Shown one piece after another: positions 12,839 through 25,557 of a stretch of 64,000 nt of DNA (position 1 is the first letter of the stretch; each line of letters begins with the position of its first letter). This DNA comes from Apostichopus japonicus (Eukaryota > Echinodermata > Holothuroidea > Aspidochirotida > Stichopodidae), in the NCBI RefSeq assembly GCF_037975245.1, contig NC_092580.1, forward strand, positions 1,895,501 to 1,959,500, read 5' to 3'. A model generated the notes under the pieces. That model had not been told where the DNA came from. It was given only the letters and a program-made list of their open reading frames with translations, and did no database searches. Position numbers and translations under genes: made by a program.

Positions 12839-15800
12839 TAAAAAAATAATTATTTGTAACTGTTACATATACTGCTAGGATATTTAAATTTGGCACGTAC
12901 ATAATGATCATTAACAAATGAGCTGCAAAAATGCGCAACCCAATATTTCCATAATTTCAGTACAAATGTCCCAACAGAAATGAACCAGGCTCTGCCAAAT
13001 CGAATGTGAGAACTCCTCAAACGATTAATTTTAAATTTCTGTCGTTTACTTTAGCCATTAAAGCTAAATTAAGGAAAAGTGTTGTCAGCTGGAACAGGAT
13101 TCCAACTATTAAATGACGTCAGGATTACAAAGATCATCATCTGTGCATTGCTAAACTGACATATATTGTTTGAGTCATTCAGCAGGTTTGTTTCTAAATT
13201 AGATGATAAAGAAGAAAACAGAGGCCAGCTATAATACTTGTTCAGACTGCTGCTATCAAAGTATATTATTATTTGACTAACATTTCATTTCATATGGAAA
13301 TGAGGATGGCAGAATTCCTCATGTAGCAATATCAATTCTCTTTTAGTTTTGAAAACAAAACAGGCAGAATTGTGAGAAGCAGTCTTGATACAATTTTAAT
13401 TTCTGCAAATTTCTGTCGGGCTGCTTGGCAGATTTTTCTGCAGGGCTTACCGTATAGTAAAGTGTTTATTAATTTAAAAGTTCTCGCTAATCACCTTCCG
13501 AGGGAAATCTTCATCCGTTATTTGATCATTTTTTTGCCAGAGATCTATTTAACTATTAAATTATCTATGGTTCGTCAGGTATGGGATATATATGTGACCT
13601 CAAACTGTTGAATGTCAATATCTCTCAGAGTCTCATCAATTAGTCTCCTGAATATAAATTGTTTTGTACGTTATAAAACAGTTTCAGTGGCGATATATAT
13701 CAGATTACATTTATGTTACATATACATATATATATGTGAATATTAGCAATAACACAGCTGTTAGCAGTTAATTTTTCTTGAAAACTGTTAAACCTGTTGA
13801 ATTATATGTTTGAATTTTTTAGTTTTGAATTGATGATGACTAAACAAAAATAAAACACGACGACACTTTTGGAGTTTGGTTTATAATAACATTTCCACAC
13901 CTACACTTAAGAAGATTGCAACTGAACTAAGGCCCTAAGACAACCCTCAAATTTTTGTTTCATGGAATGAAGGTTAATTAGTGACCAATAGATGATGAAT
14001 TTGAATCCTTGATATCTTGACTGACCAACTTGGACACTTTCTATTTTGTCGATCACATCCTGGAAGGTTTCCATGACGATATGTGGTGGTGCACTGGTTA
14101 GAGTGGAAACAGTATGTGTGTGTTTACATAAACAGTCCAGGTTATAATTAAATTTTCACAAAAGATTGTCACTTATAGGCCTTCATTCCGTATGCTGAAT
14201 GTGTGGCACATGGGTTTTCATACTCCCAAAACTAACATCAACTAGTCATACATGTAATCACAAATCCATAAGTATATACGAGCCAAAAGAAATAGGACTA
14301 CAATAATTACATGTATACAGTTTACTAAGTGTGGAGCTACAACTGAATTACTTAGCTTAATACCTGTCATGAAGCATTCAACTATTTCTGGCATTCTTAG
14401 GCCTTGCGGTCTTAGCTTAGAGCATTTGCACACTTTCTTCAAACAGTCTAAAAGTGTCTGGTTATCACTTTAATTAGAAAATCTCACTTACCCAAAGGAT
14501 AAATGTATGAAACAAACGTAAAACCACATTAAGAAATTAAAATTAAGGACAATTCTTAAGCTTAAACTAGAAAATTTCAACTGCCTTAGATGCTATTGTT
14601 TGAGGTGAAACCTGACTATTTTTCAAGTCAATGGACTGCACAATCATTTGATTTGGGTGCATAAAGCATTAAAGAAATTGATCATTTAATAGCTAATTTT
14701 AGAAAGAGAGTAAATGAAATTGCAGACATCAAAGCTTTTTTGCTGTGACAAACTTTATCATCCGACCGTCAGGGTAACCTATTCTCTAAGCTCAAAATAA
14801 AATTCCCAAAGCTTACTGAAGACATTATTTTTATTTGAGTTGGTCCCACAGGGTAGCATGCAGATGTACTTTTACATTGCAGTAATATCATTTCAGGATT
14901 TCCTCAGTTTAGATTTTACAAAACTATTAAGCTAGGCAAAGGTTCGAATCCCTCATTTTGTAGAAGTCAATAAAATAGTGGCACGGTAGTAAAATGTGAC
15001 CCTGTTTAAGTTCAGACTGTTTTATAGTTGTGTAGATAAACGTGAAGCTTGTGAAGTTTAATAGTAAAATTTACAACAAAGAGAAAAGAGGAGAAAAAGT
15101 CGTCTCTGTAATATTTCGGAACCTGCCAGTAGGGTTGTTTCCAGCATTTATAGCAGATTTCTTACAACTGATAAAGTTTCTTGTTTTTTTCTTTTCCTAA
15201 CGAGTAATGTTGTTCCTTCATCGATCCGCGGTAATAAAGATCCATTCCTTGTAAACTTCTGCGTTATAAACGTCTGGAAAGGGACTTTAATACACATGAC
15301 CTACTTTTGTAATCTTTGAAGATAAAATTGACAATATGTTGCCTGAATTTACACATTTGGCATGCATTATTACATCACTGTGCATTAATATAGTATAGTT
15401 TGAATGTAAGAATTTATTTCAAATAAGGATTCTGAATTCTACTGAAAGTTCACAGATGTTTAGTGCTTTGGTTTGGTTCTATTGGATCAAAATAGCAAAT
15501 CTACATAGCTTCTTTCTATGGAGTGCCAAACATTCTTCATGTTGTATGAGAAGCCAAAAAATACAGACATTAAGACATATATACTAGAAATTTGGAGTGA
15601 TTGCTCAAGGGTGTGTTTTGAGAATGTTTGTGAGGCTATGTTTCACTAAAATACAAACTTTTGTCAGACTTTCTTGTTTTTATGTTCCGTGACAGACGTG
15701 AAACGTGTTTTAGCATCAACAAACAGACATCTGACTGAAAAATATTATCAACAAAATGATTGGATATCCTCAGTCAACATGTTTTATTGGGGGGGTGGGG

Positions 15801-17764
15801 GGGGGCAAATTGTATCAAATAACAGCAATTGTTCTAGTCTAATTTGTCATATCCCATTAAAGCCTATATTTTTTTCACAGTGTGTGTCAATTACTGTGTA
15901 AAACTTGTCACTTGTAATCCGTCTTTTCACACGATCCACTAAATCACATGCAGCTAATTATCCGATGTTTATAATCATTCTTTTATGGATATTACTACGA
16001 TAATATTTATTTGGTCATATGGAAACTTTTGCTCTATAAACGGCCTGTTGTCGGAGAATTAAATGCTGTTGTATACGCACAGGAAGCTTTGCGGTTTTCA
16101 CTCTCCGAAATTGCTGTGAGAGCACTGCACACTGTGGTGTGTTCAGATTAGCCATGTAAAGGAGGACTTCACAAAATTTCTTACGATGCTTTTGATTTGC
16201 TGGTGAAAAGTACGAGCCTTCATATTGACCAATCAAGTCGAATTTTATATCATTAGAGAGAGGGGTCAATGAACTTTTCTTTGGCATAGGAAAGAAATTG
16301 GTTACGCAATCACATTTCCAGCAAGCACAATGTAAGCATTGAGAGATAGGGACATTTTGAAGGGGTTCACTGCTTTCCGAAGTGGTTTTCACTTTTTCAG
16401 ATTAAAAAGTACAGGGTTTGGTTCACACGCATGATAAATAACGACACATTATTGCAAAGAGGACACAATATTCTTCAAAATGACATAAGAAAGAGTTTTA
16501 TGAATGCTACACTTAGAAAGTTATGAAAAGAGTTAGCGCAAAATGTGCTTATTTTGTAGCGATATTTGCTGCTAAAAGGGGTGTTTTGTGCCGAGTTCCG
16601 CAAGGATTCCATATGATGCTTCAGGTTTTTCCATATCACACAGAGGTTTTAAGACCAAAGAAAAGGACACTACTATTACGCTGCACACAAAACAATTCAT
16701 CTGGCCCACACACACACGAAGGCACACAATCTTGTGGAATACTGTTGTGTATGCTGAAGGTCATTGAGAGTAGCATATTATTAGTTGTAGCCCAACTTTT
16801 CTGCTTTTGCTGTTGAAGGAGCAAGTCTGTAGTTTTGTTTACTCATATTCTCTATTCTGCTTATTGCCGAGGTGATGATGAATGGACTTGCAAATTGCAA
16901 GTTAAGTCTGTCCTTAAGGAATAAAGAAGATATTTTCAGCAAAATTTTTTTCCTTTTTCCTTTAGTTATGCTTAAAATAACATTTTTCACAACTTGATTT
17001 CAAATTTGATCATGCGCCTATAGCATATATTTACACAGCACTGCAATGGAACGTCCCGGAGTAAAGCTGTTCTTGCTGTCACCAGGAACTAATGTGTATC
17101 TTTAACTTTAAATGTCATTTTGTTTTGTGTTAGAAGCCTCTGTATTACAAAATAATTCCATCTGGTGTACCGTAACTCATTAGCGACCTTTCTCTGACAA
17201 AATCACTGACTTTAAATGAAGCAGAACAGGAAATTTTAAAGTCTTTAACACAATGCATAATTGTGTTCAAGCACAAAAACAGAAACCATTTGTCGTGAAG
17301 TCAAACAAAACAGGGAGATTTGACATTTGTGAGTGGGACAATTTATTTCCTACTCATATTAGAATAAGTTCTCTGTAAGCCAATTGGCAAAAATTCTAAT
17401 TTTGATCGAGAAGTAGTAAAATTGCCGTTCTGAAAAATCCAGCTTATGCCATTTTAATACATTCATGTGAAGAGACTTCACAGTTGTGGAAGTATATGAA
17501 ATGGTGTCTTTTTGAGGCCTTTTGGAGCTCTTCCCAATGAAACGCTCCCAGTTAACAACCGATCAATCAAACTTTCAAATTCAGAACCTACAATTTAAAT
17601 CTGTTGAGTGGGGCACTCTGAAGTCTTGTATGCAATAAGATTTGGGAGGACAGTCAATTCAGTGAATTCTCCCTATGTTATTCTTCATCATGACGCAGGC
17701 CTAGAATTTTTGCAATTTAAACCGCATGCTAAAAAGCCTACTGGCTAAAATCAGTTGGTTCTCA
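12839..17764. other. No confident gene
   Basis: AT-rich sequence with no exon having both good splice borders and a recognisable product. The only notable open frame is listed separately at 16015-16392. A poly-G tract lies near 15789. Confidence 0.4.
16015..16392 (-). CDS. Uncharacterised 125-codon open frame
   Basis: I do not recognise this product. The frame is open for 125 codons, with a cysteine-rich stretch (CLHCACWKCDC) near residues 20-30 and a basic C-terminal half. It is complex rather than repetitive, unlike most open frames here, which is the only reason to list it. It has no obvious promoter, no partner exon and no family motif that I can name. In AT-rich DNA an open frame of this length can occur by chance, so it may well be non-coding or a decayed fragment. 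Confidence 0.15.
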   Translation of the reverse strand: MKTTSESSEPLQNVPISQCLHCACWKCDCVTNFFPMPKKSSLTPLSNDIKFDLIGQYEGSYFSPANQKHRKKFCEVLLYMANLNTPQCAVLSQQFRRVKTAKLPVRIQQHLILRQQAVYRAKVSI

Positions 17765-17904
17765 CTGGCATTTTCCTGAATTACAACACACATTAATGTG
17801 GGGAATTACATGACTTATTGATGTGGGGCGTTACAGCACACACTAATGTGGGGTATTACAATGCACATTAATGTGGGGAATTTACAACACATTAATGTGG
17901 AGAA
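17765..17904. repeat. Degenerate tandem repeat with ATTAATGTGGGG core
   Basis: Five spaced copies of ACACATTAATGTGGGG with variable spacers; a further copy lies at 18283-18298. The array is split by the transposon at 17905-18267. Confidence 0.8.
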
Positions 17905-18267
17905 CAGTGGCGTAGGAAGGTACTTTTGAGTGGGGGGGCTAAAGATTGATGGCCGGCCTGGGGGAGGGGTCTAAGGGGAGGGGGTGTCCCCCTCCCCTTT
18001 GGATTTTTTTTGCATTTCCAGGTGGCCTCAGATGCAATTTGGTGCAATATAGCACACTTCAACACCCTCTCCATTTTGTAAATAATTTTGCATTTTCACC
18101 TGGCCTTAGATGCAATTTGGTGCTCGAAATGAGATTTTTTTCTGATTTGGAAATGAAAAAGGGGTTTTCTGACTTGCTGAGCAGGGGGGTGGAATGATAC
18201 TTCCGCCCCCCCATATTTTTCACTGGGGGGCTGGCGCCCCCCCAGCCCCCCGGTTCTTACGCCCTTG
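17905..18267. mobile_element. hAT-type non-autonomous element (MITE), 363 bp
   Basis: The element interrupts a tandem repeat and is flanked by an exact 8-bp direct duplication, GTGGAGAA, at 17897-17904 and 18268-18275. The ends are imperfect inverted repeats: CAGTGGCGTAGGAAGG on the left, and CAAGGGCGTAAGAACC as the reverse complement of the right end. An 8-bp target duplication with CAGNGGCG-like termini is characteristic of the hAT superfamily. The interior is G/C-run rich and has no transposase frame, so movement would need an enzyme from elsewhere. Short open frames inside it are not genes. Confidence 0.85.
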
Positions 18268-18300
18268 GTGGAGAATAATAACACACATTAATGTGGGGCT

Positions 18301-18959
18301 ATGGAAATCATGAGGATTCTCTGACTGACAATTGTTTGACCAACCTCTCATGCATTTATGATCTTAATATAATGTTAAGTGGCAAAAAAAGGCCATCAAG
18401 TAAGTGTTTCATCAGGTTTGTGCATTGATCAATGCAAACACATAGTGCATGCTGCAAGATCCACAAGTGCCATAATTGTTGTTTGGTTTACATAGCGAGT
18501 CATATTATGTGTATCCAGCATTAAGTTGCTTCCTTTAGTGTGCAAACAACTAATATGCTAGATATATTCACAAAAGCCAGAAAAAAAAAGAAAAAAATTC
18601 TCCTCATATATTGTCATCTTGATTGAATTTACCTGGGGCTTAGTGAATTAGAGAGAGTAAATATGAAAATGTGAACAGATGCCTCCTGAAGGCAAAATAT
18701 TCATATTGCTCAGCAGATACGATCAAAACATAACATAAAACATGAACTGGAGGCTGAAGAATTGAACATTACCAGGAATAATTTTTACCTAGAGAAATCA
18801 TGCAAGCTCGGGTGGGTGATGGTTTCCTTGAGACTGGATGACGATATTAAAGGGCAAAAATAGTTCATATTGAAGACGGTTAAATCAGAAGGTATGCTGG
18901 TCTGTATCAGCTTTGGCAGGATTGAAAACTGGAACAGGTATAGCATGATAATTTTGAAG
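18301..18959. other. No gene seen
   Basis: AT-rich unique sequence without supported exons. Confidence 0.5.
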
Positions 18960-19400
18960 GATCTTGAGGTAAATAGACAGTTGTTATGCTACTAAGCAGT
19001 TCTTGAGTTAAATGGACAGTTGAGTTTGTAGGTAATAATCAGTTCTTGAGGTAAATGGACAGTTCTTGTGGTACTAAGCAGTTCTTGAGGTAATGGACAG
19101 GTTCTTGAGGTAAATGTGCAGGTGTTGAGGTAAATTGCAGGTGTTGAGGTAATGAACACTGAGTTCCTAAGCACTGAGTTCTTAATGTATTAATGATTTC
19201 TTTATGTAATGAACACTGAGTTCTCGAGGTATAATGAGTTGTTGAGGTAATGAGCACTGAGTTCTTAAGGTAATGAACACTGAGTTTCTAACGTATTAAT
19301 TAGCAATGAGTTCTAAAGGTAATGAACACTGAGTTCTTAAGGTACTAATTTGCACTGAGGTTTGTAGGTAACTTGCAGGGTCTTGGGATAATTGGGCAGA
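18960..19400. repeat. Degenerate tandem repeats (GTTCTTGAGGTAA)
   Basis: Many diverged copies of GTTCTTGAGGTAA, joined first to ATGGACA and then to TGAACACTGA. The spacing drifts between about 20 and 40 bases. This is an old, partly scrambled minisatellite. Confidence 0.75.
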
Positions 19401-21660
19401 TCTGATGGTGATGGCTAGGTCTTGACAATATTCACTACTTATCTGGAGATAATTTATGCATGTTTTGAGATAATGTGGAAGCCTGGAGGTAATGAGGAGG
19501 TCTCCAGTTTGTATTTGGTCAAGTTTTTAACATTTCACCTTCCACTTTCATAATCAGTTAAGGTTTCTTTCTATTTTTTGGAAATACATGAACATAAATT
19601 GGAGAGTAATTTAATCTGATTGGATATAACTCTTTGCAGTAAAACTTAACAGCTAGTCATGTTCACAGCAAGACTACATTGTTATGGAATGTTTTTAAGT
19701 TTTATAAACAAAAATGTAAAATAGAAAGGTTAAACCAAAGTCGAAAACTACGACTGATCTCTCTGTATGGAAGAGGTATATATTGAAGTAGTGTTTGCTG
19801 GAGGGTTACTGAAGGTTCCTAGCCCTCGTCTATCTTCGACTAGAAGCAAGAGCAATATTGTATTGTCTATTGGCAATGAATATTCATGTTTTAATCAACT
19901 GTTTCCATCATATCCAATCTTGTGGCGGTGGTTTTCATAGTAAACCTTCACACTTGCTTGGATTTGCAAGTGAAAAGAACCAGATGGTTGGCAGGTTTAG
20001 GTCTCGAAAATTGAGTTATCATGAAGGCAGGTTGCTTGGGAGCCTCTCCGTCAGGAAATGTTTGGGTTTGAACGGCTGCAGGAAGCAGCCTGTATGACGA
20101 GTGACAGATCTGAATCTGTTAGCTTTAATTCAGCCAAGGATATCTGCATGGTAGCAAAGTACTCTGCTTAGGCTGGACTAATCTCAACTAAAATAATAAC
20201 AACAAGTCCAAAAACTTTCAGTCATTCTCAGAGTTTTTATTTGCTTGCTAAACGTTCTCAAAGTCGTTTTCTATAAAATAACTAAAACTAAAATAATAAC
20301 AAGTCAAAATCAATGACAACAACAGTTGACTTAACTGTTATAGAATGTAACACAATCCAACTCTGGACAAGCCAATAGGATATTCTACATAGTATTGTCC
20401 ATATTCTACAATTTGTCAAAATATAATATAATTTTGGCCTATTCATTATCTAATCTGTATTAAACTGATAGCCTCATAAGGAGGAGCTGTGCCTTTTGAG
20501 ATCTAGTTCATGGCAATTAAGTTTTCACTTCTCGTGCTAAATGTCCCAAAATGGCCGGTGAAAATTCACAATCCTCTTTTAATTTGCTGCTCTTCTCCGT
20601 TCAGAAATCATGAAATTGGAAGTAGCCCTCAAAATTAGTAAACAAATTCATGCTTCATTTATACTTATCCATTATGATTTGCTTTCACATGTACCACCCA
20701 TTAGAGATATGATAATTTTGCATGTAGGTCACCAATACTGCATTCATCATTCGATTGCTCATTTATCATACTGACCTACTATTTATCATTTATTCAGCCT
20801 TTTCATCTGCCAGTTGTTTAATATTTTCTTTTTAACTAAAAATAAAAAAATAAAAAAATCCCAAATGCACTCGTGTTTGGTTCATAGATTTGAAGCTAAT
20901 CATACGCTTACCGTCCTAATGCTGTCTCTTGGAAACCAATGTGTGGTATCCATTAGAAACCTGTTGTTCACTGCACTTAGTGTTTCAAGGTTTCACAAGC
21001 TGCAGAAATCTTCTGCTTGCAATATATATAATTGATTGAGAATGAGACGTAGCCGAGCGTGTCGATTAAAGAGAGAGATGCAGCCGCAGCTCTTTGGGTA
21101 AACCTTAAAGGAGGGGATGACAAAATGTTAAAAGACTAGCCTGTTGCAAGGTGTCTATGAACATTATAACGTCATGTGGCAGTAATGACTGTCATACTGT
21201 CCACAGCTGTATCATGTGTCATACCGTCCACTGTCATACTGGCTGGATCCACATGAATGCTTGTGTCTGCCATGGATATGTATGTATGTTATTCTGGCCA
21301 TTTATGATTCGATCATTGTGACATACACCTCTAACTTGATTTCATTTCAAATAATTAAACTTGATCATGTAATATTGTCATGAAATTATATCATTGGTGA
21401 GTTTTATTTCGGCAAGAGTACAGATTTATAATGCCAGAATTTCGTTGTGGTGATCAGGGAAATAGTTAAAATTTGCAGAGTTTTGCAAGGCAGTTTTGTA
21501 AGGCTCTGGACTTTGTCTCTTAGGAAATAAAGTGGTTCCTGTGTACAGAAACTGCTTGTTTATATTTTGCACTTGTATAGCAAGTTGTGAGCATTTTGCG
21601 ATGTGATACCGGATACATTATACCCTGGTAATCCGTTGGCTATGTTAATAGACAATAGTA
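19401..21660. other. No gene seen
   Basis: AT-rich sequence. A slightly GC-richer patch near 21030-21110 is followed by a GTAAAC donor-like sequence, but without a partner exon I do not call it. Confidence 0.4.
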
Positions 21661-21925
21661 TATGCTACAATAAGTATATATACTGTAAGTATATATACTC
21701 TAATATACTGTATATATATAATATACATATATATATACATATGTAACACATATAACATATATATAATATACTGTATATATATACTGTAAGTATATATACT
21801 GTAAGTATATATACTCTAATATACTGTATATATAATATACAATATACATATATATACAATATACATATATATGTAACATATGTAACACATATAACATATA
21901 TATACTGTAAGTAGATATACTGTTA
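21661..21925. repeat. TA-rich tandem repeat
   Basis: Copies of TATATATACTGTAAG and TATATACTCTAATATACTG are arranged in at least two longer blocks of about 115-180 bases that repeat each other. It is palindrome-prone, and its tyrosine/isoleucine open frames are artefacts. Confidence 0.85.
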
Positions 21926-24900
21926 ATATATAATGCACAAGATACTGCACAATTAAGATGTCTGTGGTGATGAAATAAAACAGTTTGACTTTCTAAACAA
22001 TGTCAGCAATAGCTATAATTCTGTTATTATTCTGTTATTATTGTAAGTAAGGATCTTAAAGGAAATGGTTTACTTACAGTACACGATGTACCATTGAACC
22101 ACGTCAAAGTGGTGTTTCTTGCTTCTTCTTTTTTTATCTTTTTTTTATTTTATATCTTGTAGTGTTGCTATTGCTAATACTGTTTGCTTTAGGCATAGTA
22201 TACGGCCTTGCACTCAGTGAATTAATTAAGAGTAATTAACAGATCAATTACCCGTGAGAGAAATAGAAACAACAAATTTGATTTGAGATTTGAGTCTTGG
22301 GCAAAGATGTGCTTGATCCTCTGTTGCCATGATTTGATTAAAATATTAAGGGATTACAACCATAATGAGCTTCAATTTTAATAGCACTTAATGTGTTTAT
22401 CATCGAATGCGCAATTTATATGTAGAGTCTTCAAATCTGGTCCAATCTAATAGCTTTAGGTCTGTTCCATTAATTTATATTTTCTGATTACTATCATAAT
22501 TATTATTTTAGTATCAGTGTTAAGAGTGAGTGTGTGGTTTTGTGTGTGTGTGTGTGTGTGTATGTTTGCTTCCCTTTGTAATTAACAGTGCTGATAAAAT
22601 GAAAATGTAAATTAAATATTCAAGGTTTGGTTGGTAACATTCTGAAGCATTTAATGTTGTTTACCTCTAAACCGCACGTAGCAGGAGTTTTCGCGGAATC
22701 TGTCTGAATTGGCGAGGTTGAGCTAATGGTGCGTTAACAAACAAGTTCTTTCTTGTTGCAACTCACGCAACATAGATGTTGGACAATTCCATTATAATAC
22801 AGGGAAGAATTATGAATGGTAGTTTTCGTTCAAAATTTTAGTTCTCAAATATTAACTGCCTTGTCAAATTTTTCCTAAAAGATTCACGAACCGGAGAACA
22901 ATTTTAAGGTGTAAAACAAAAATTCACTCTGGCAAATGCCAAGTGATATGTTTCACAAGTGTAAGGGTCACCGTCTCCAATTTTAAGTTCCCTGGACAAA
23001 AGTGGTATTGACTGTTCACTAATTTCAAAACGATGTCAACAAGTGTTTGATATCAACTTTTTCCTCTATTAAAAGAGAGCTATTTGAATAAAAGTATTTT
23101 GTTAATAAAATAGCGTTGAAATTTAAAATTATAGGTTGACACAACGGTACAGAGTATGGGGAAAATGCAGGTTACGTTTGGAGATGACAAGTGTCATCGT
23201 TAAGGGCATGCGATGAGGTATTACGTAATCCACAAACAAACAAATACAAGCAGAGGGTTTAAGATTTCTTAGCCTGTTTCCGATTCGATGTCAAAATGAT
23301 GAGGGTTTTTCCTGTCCAATCAAAATGAATTTTTCAAATGTTTTAGGGAGAGATATGTAAATATAGAACCACTTGACAAGGGTCACGAGTTATACCAGGT
23401 TTTCTTGGTTACTATGGGTGGAAATCTGTGTTTCCAATAGGATAATCATGGAATCACTTCTTTTTTATCTGGAAATTGACAAGGCCTTTTCTCAAGATAT
23501 TAGAATGAGACTAATAACAATTGAAAGAGAAAGGTTTAAATTGTTCAATGTTGAATGAATTATGCATTGATCTATTTATATGCTTAGACACGAGTAGCTC
23601 AGTTTCTGAGAAAATGTACTCTCTATAAGAGTGAATCACACAGTTAAGGATGTGCACCAAACACTTATAATGCACCAAACATTCCCATATGATACATTAC
23701 TAACGATGGCAGCCTCACATATCTTTTAATTACATTCTGTGTCATCAATGTGTAGTGCCTTATTTTATAATAGAGTCATTTATAATGAAGAAAAGTGAAA
23801 CCAGTATCTCCAATCTTCTGAATATTTTAGCTGACAATTCCGTGGTTATCCGTATTCAACATATCTCTCATAACAGACTATTAAAGAGTGATCAGTCATA
23901 AGGTAGTTTTTGAATGTTTATAACATATTAGAGAAGGTTACTGCATATTCAAATTAAAGCCTAGATGAATCTAGATGCCAACTGTTTCAGAAAAACCTTG
24001 GATGGTACAATTTTATGGCAGTGCATACAGTATATTGAGTTGTGGATTCTGAAGGATTCTTATAAATGCAGACAGCGTTTAATATGGCTCTGTACTACTG
24101 TTTTTATTCACAGATGTCAAACTTGTTGATAGAGAGAAATATTGTGTTTGAGTTACTTGCTTTCAGCTTCATTAGCTGCCAAGACTAGTTTGCAGCTCAT
24201 CAAACAAAAGAAAGGGGAATAAACGTATGGAACGTATAAGTCACACATTGTTGGATTTCGAGAGAAAATGTAAATTTGCGGAGACATCTTTTGACAGTGA
24301 CTTCCACTGCAAAAAAAGATGTTTTATTCCACCGAGGATATAATCATAAAATATTGTTTACGGCGACCGGAACCCATGGCAGCTCTTCTGCCGGTTATAT
24401 CAAACAAATCGATTTGTTTCTGATAAACTACTGTTTGCTGCACAGTGAAAATTTCAAATTGTTTATGCATTGGGTAGTCCTCTATGACATCATAAGCGAA
24501 AAATGAACCAGAATGTTTTTTTGCTTTTTTTAAAGATTGAAATGGTTATATTATATCATTGGAACTATGATCATGTGTTACAAAGTCACTTGATGTTAAT
24601 TGACCACTAATGATAAGTGTTCCAATGATAACAGTGTTCTAATGATAACAGTTCCAATTGTATGAAGAAGACAAAACAAATTAACAAATTTATGAGTATG
24701 ACCAATATAATACTGGTAAGAAGGGGATGTGGGGGGGGGGGGTTGGCTTATATGTTATGATGTCCAATGGAGGACCTCTCCGTTCAGAAATTTTGTAAGA
24801 ATGGAAAATTAGATGCAAACTTGTGCTATAGTTTGCAACTTTTCAAACAATGTTTGAAAGGATTTTCAATTGATTAGATTGTACCGCACATACATCTTGT

Positions 24901-25079
24901 ACATTTATATACAGTACACTAGAGTGTTTTTCAATATTCTGACCACCTGTGAGAGGGGGGTAGAAAGAGGTGGAGGGGGAGGGTGAGCCCCACTTGATTT
25001 TATTCTGTTGGTTTTGACAAGCCCATGTATGTTCTCATAAAACAGAGACTATAGTATTAACTAATCGTCTTTCTTCCAG
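21926..25079. other. No confident gene
   Basis: This stretch lies upstream of the membrane-protein exons and could contain introns and further 5' exons of that gene, but I could not identify any. A short (TG)n run lies at 22540-22560 and poly-G near 24730. Confidence 0.4.
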
Positions 25080-25098
25080 ACGGACTACTTGAGATGGC
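25080..25098 (+). CDS. Candidate 19-nt microexon of the membrane-protein gene
   Basis: The sequence follows a good acceptor (TCTTTCTTCCAG, ending 25079) and precedes GTAAGA at 25099. Read in phase 0 it gives TDYLRW and leaves one base (C), which joins the CA at the start of the next exon to make a proline codon. The phase therefore fits the transmembrane exon at 25360. The bases before the donor (GC rather than AG) are weak, and a 19-nt exon is easy to find by chance. Confidence 0.3.
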
Positions 25099-25359
25099 GT
25101 AAGAACATGCAGCTACTTCAGCGCTGTGTTACCCTTCTGATTGATGAACACATTGTGATGGTTTTACCTTCCCCTCCCCCTCCCACTTCCCATCTCCTGA
25201 TACGTCACCACTAAGATAGAAATACCAGGTTGTATGTCAACTATAGTTCTGGCCATCATGGAGTGTACACAAATAGAACTGGGATTGCCCCACCTTACTG
25301 AAACCATTAATGGATTCCGTATAATTGTTGATATTCTTGTTTTGCTCTTCCTTTAACAG

Positions 25360-25557
25360 CAACATCTGCAGAATATGGCATCGCCATGGGGGCAGCGGTG
25401 GTGGCCGTGCTGTTGGTCATGTTCGGCATCGCCCTCTGCATGTGCGTCATTCTCCAATACATACGTCAGCAGAGGGAGGGACCGGAGGGAAATTACCGAC
25501 CCGCCCTGAGCAGGGACGTATACAGCGTGGAAGGAGTCAACATCAGTGGCATTCTTA
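25360..25557 (+). CDS. Transmembrane exon of a single-pass membrane protein
   Basis: This internal exon is clearly GC-richer than its surroundings. It begins after CTTCCTTTAACAG and ends before the strong donor GTGAGT at 25558. It starts with the last two bases of a codon and ends with the first base of one. The product has one hydrophobic helix of about 25-28 residues (GIAMGAAVVAVLLVMFGIAL onward to CVILQY) followed by RQQR. By the positive-inside rule the C-terminal side is cytoplasmic. After the helix comes a polar stretch (NYRPALSRDVYSVEGV). The extracellular part must come from exons upstream that I could not identify, so the family stays open. No protein family is recognised beyond type I-like topology. 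The ATG at 25386 lies inside the exon and is probably not the start. Confidence 0.75.

Noticed and set aside
14935-14960. GGTTCGAATCC, a perfect tRNA B-box match
   Set aside because: No A-box at the right distance upstream and no acceptor stem; a chance match.
17892-18284. Three overlapping open frames with Gly/Pro-rich products
   Set aside because: They lie within the hAT-type element's G/C runs; no transposase motif.
21665-21897. Tyr/Ile-rich open frames
   Set aside because: Translation of a TA-rich repeat.
23589-23640. TAGCTCAG sequence resembling a tRNA A-box
   Set aside because: No B-box downstream within tRNA length.
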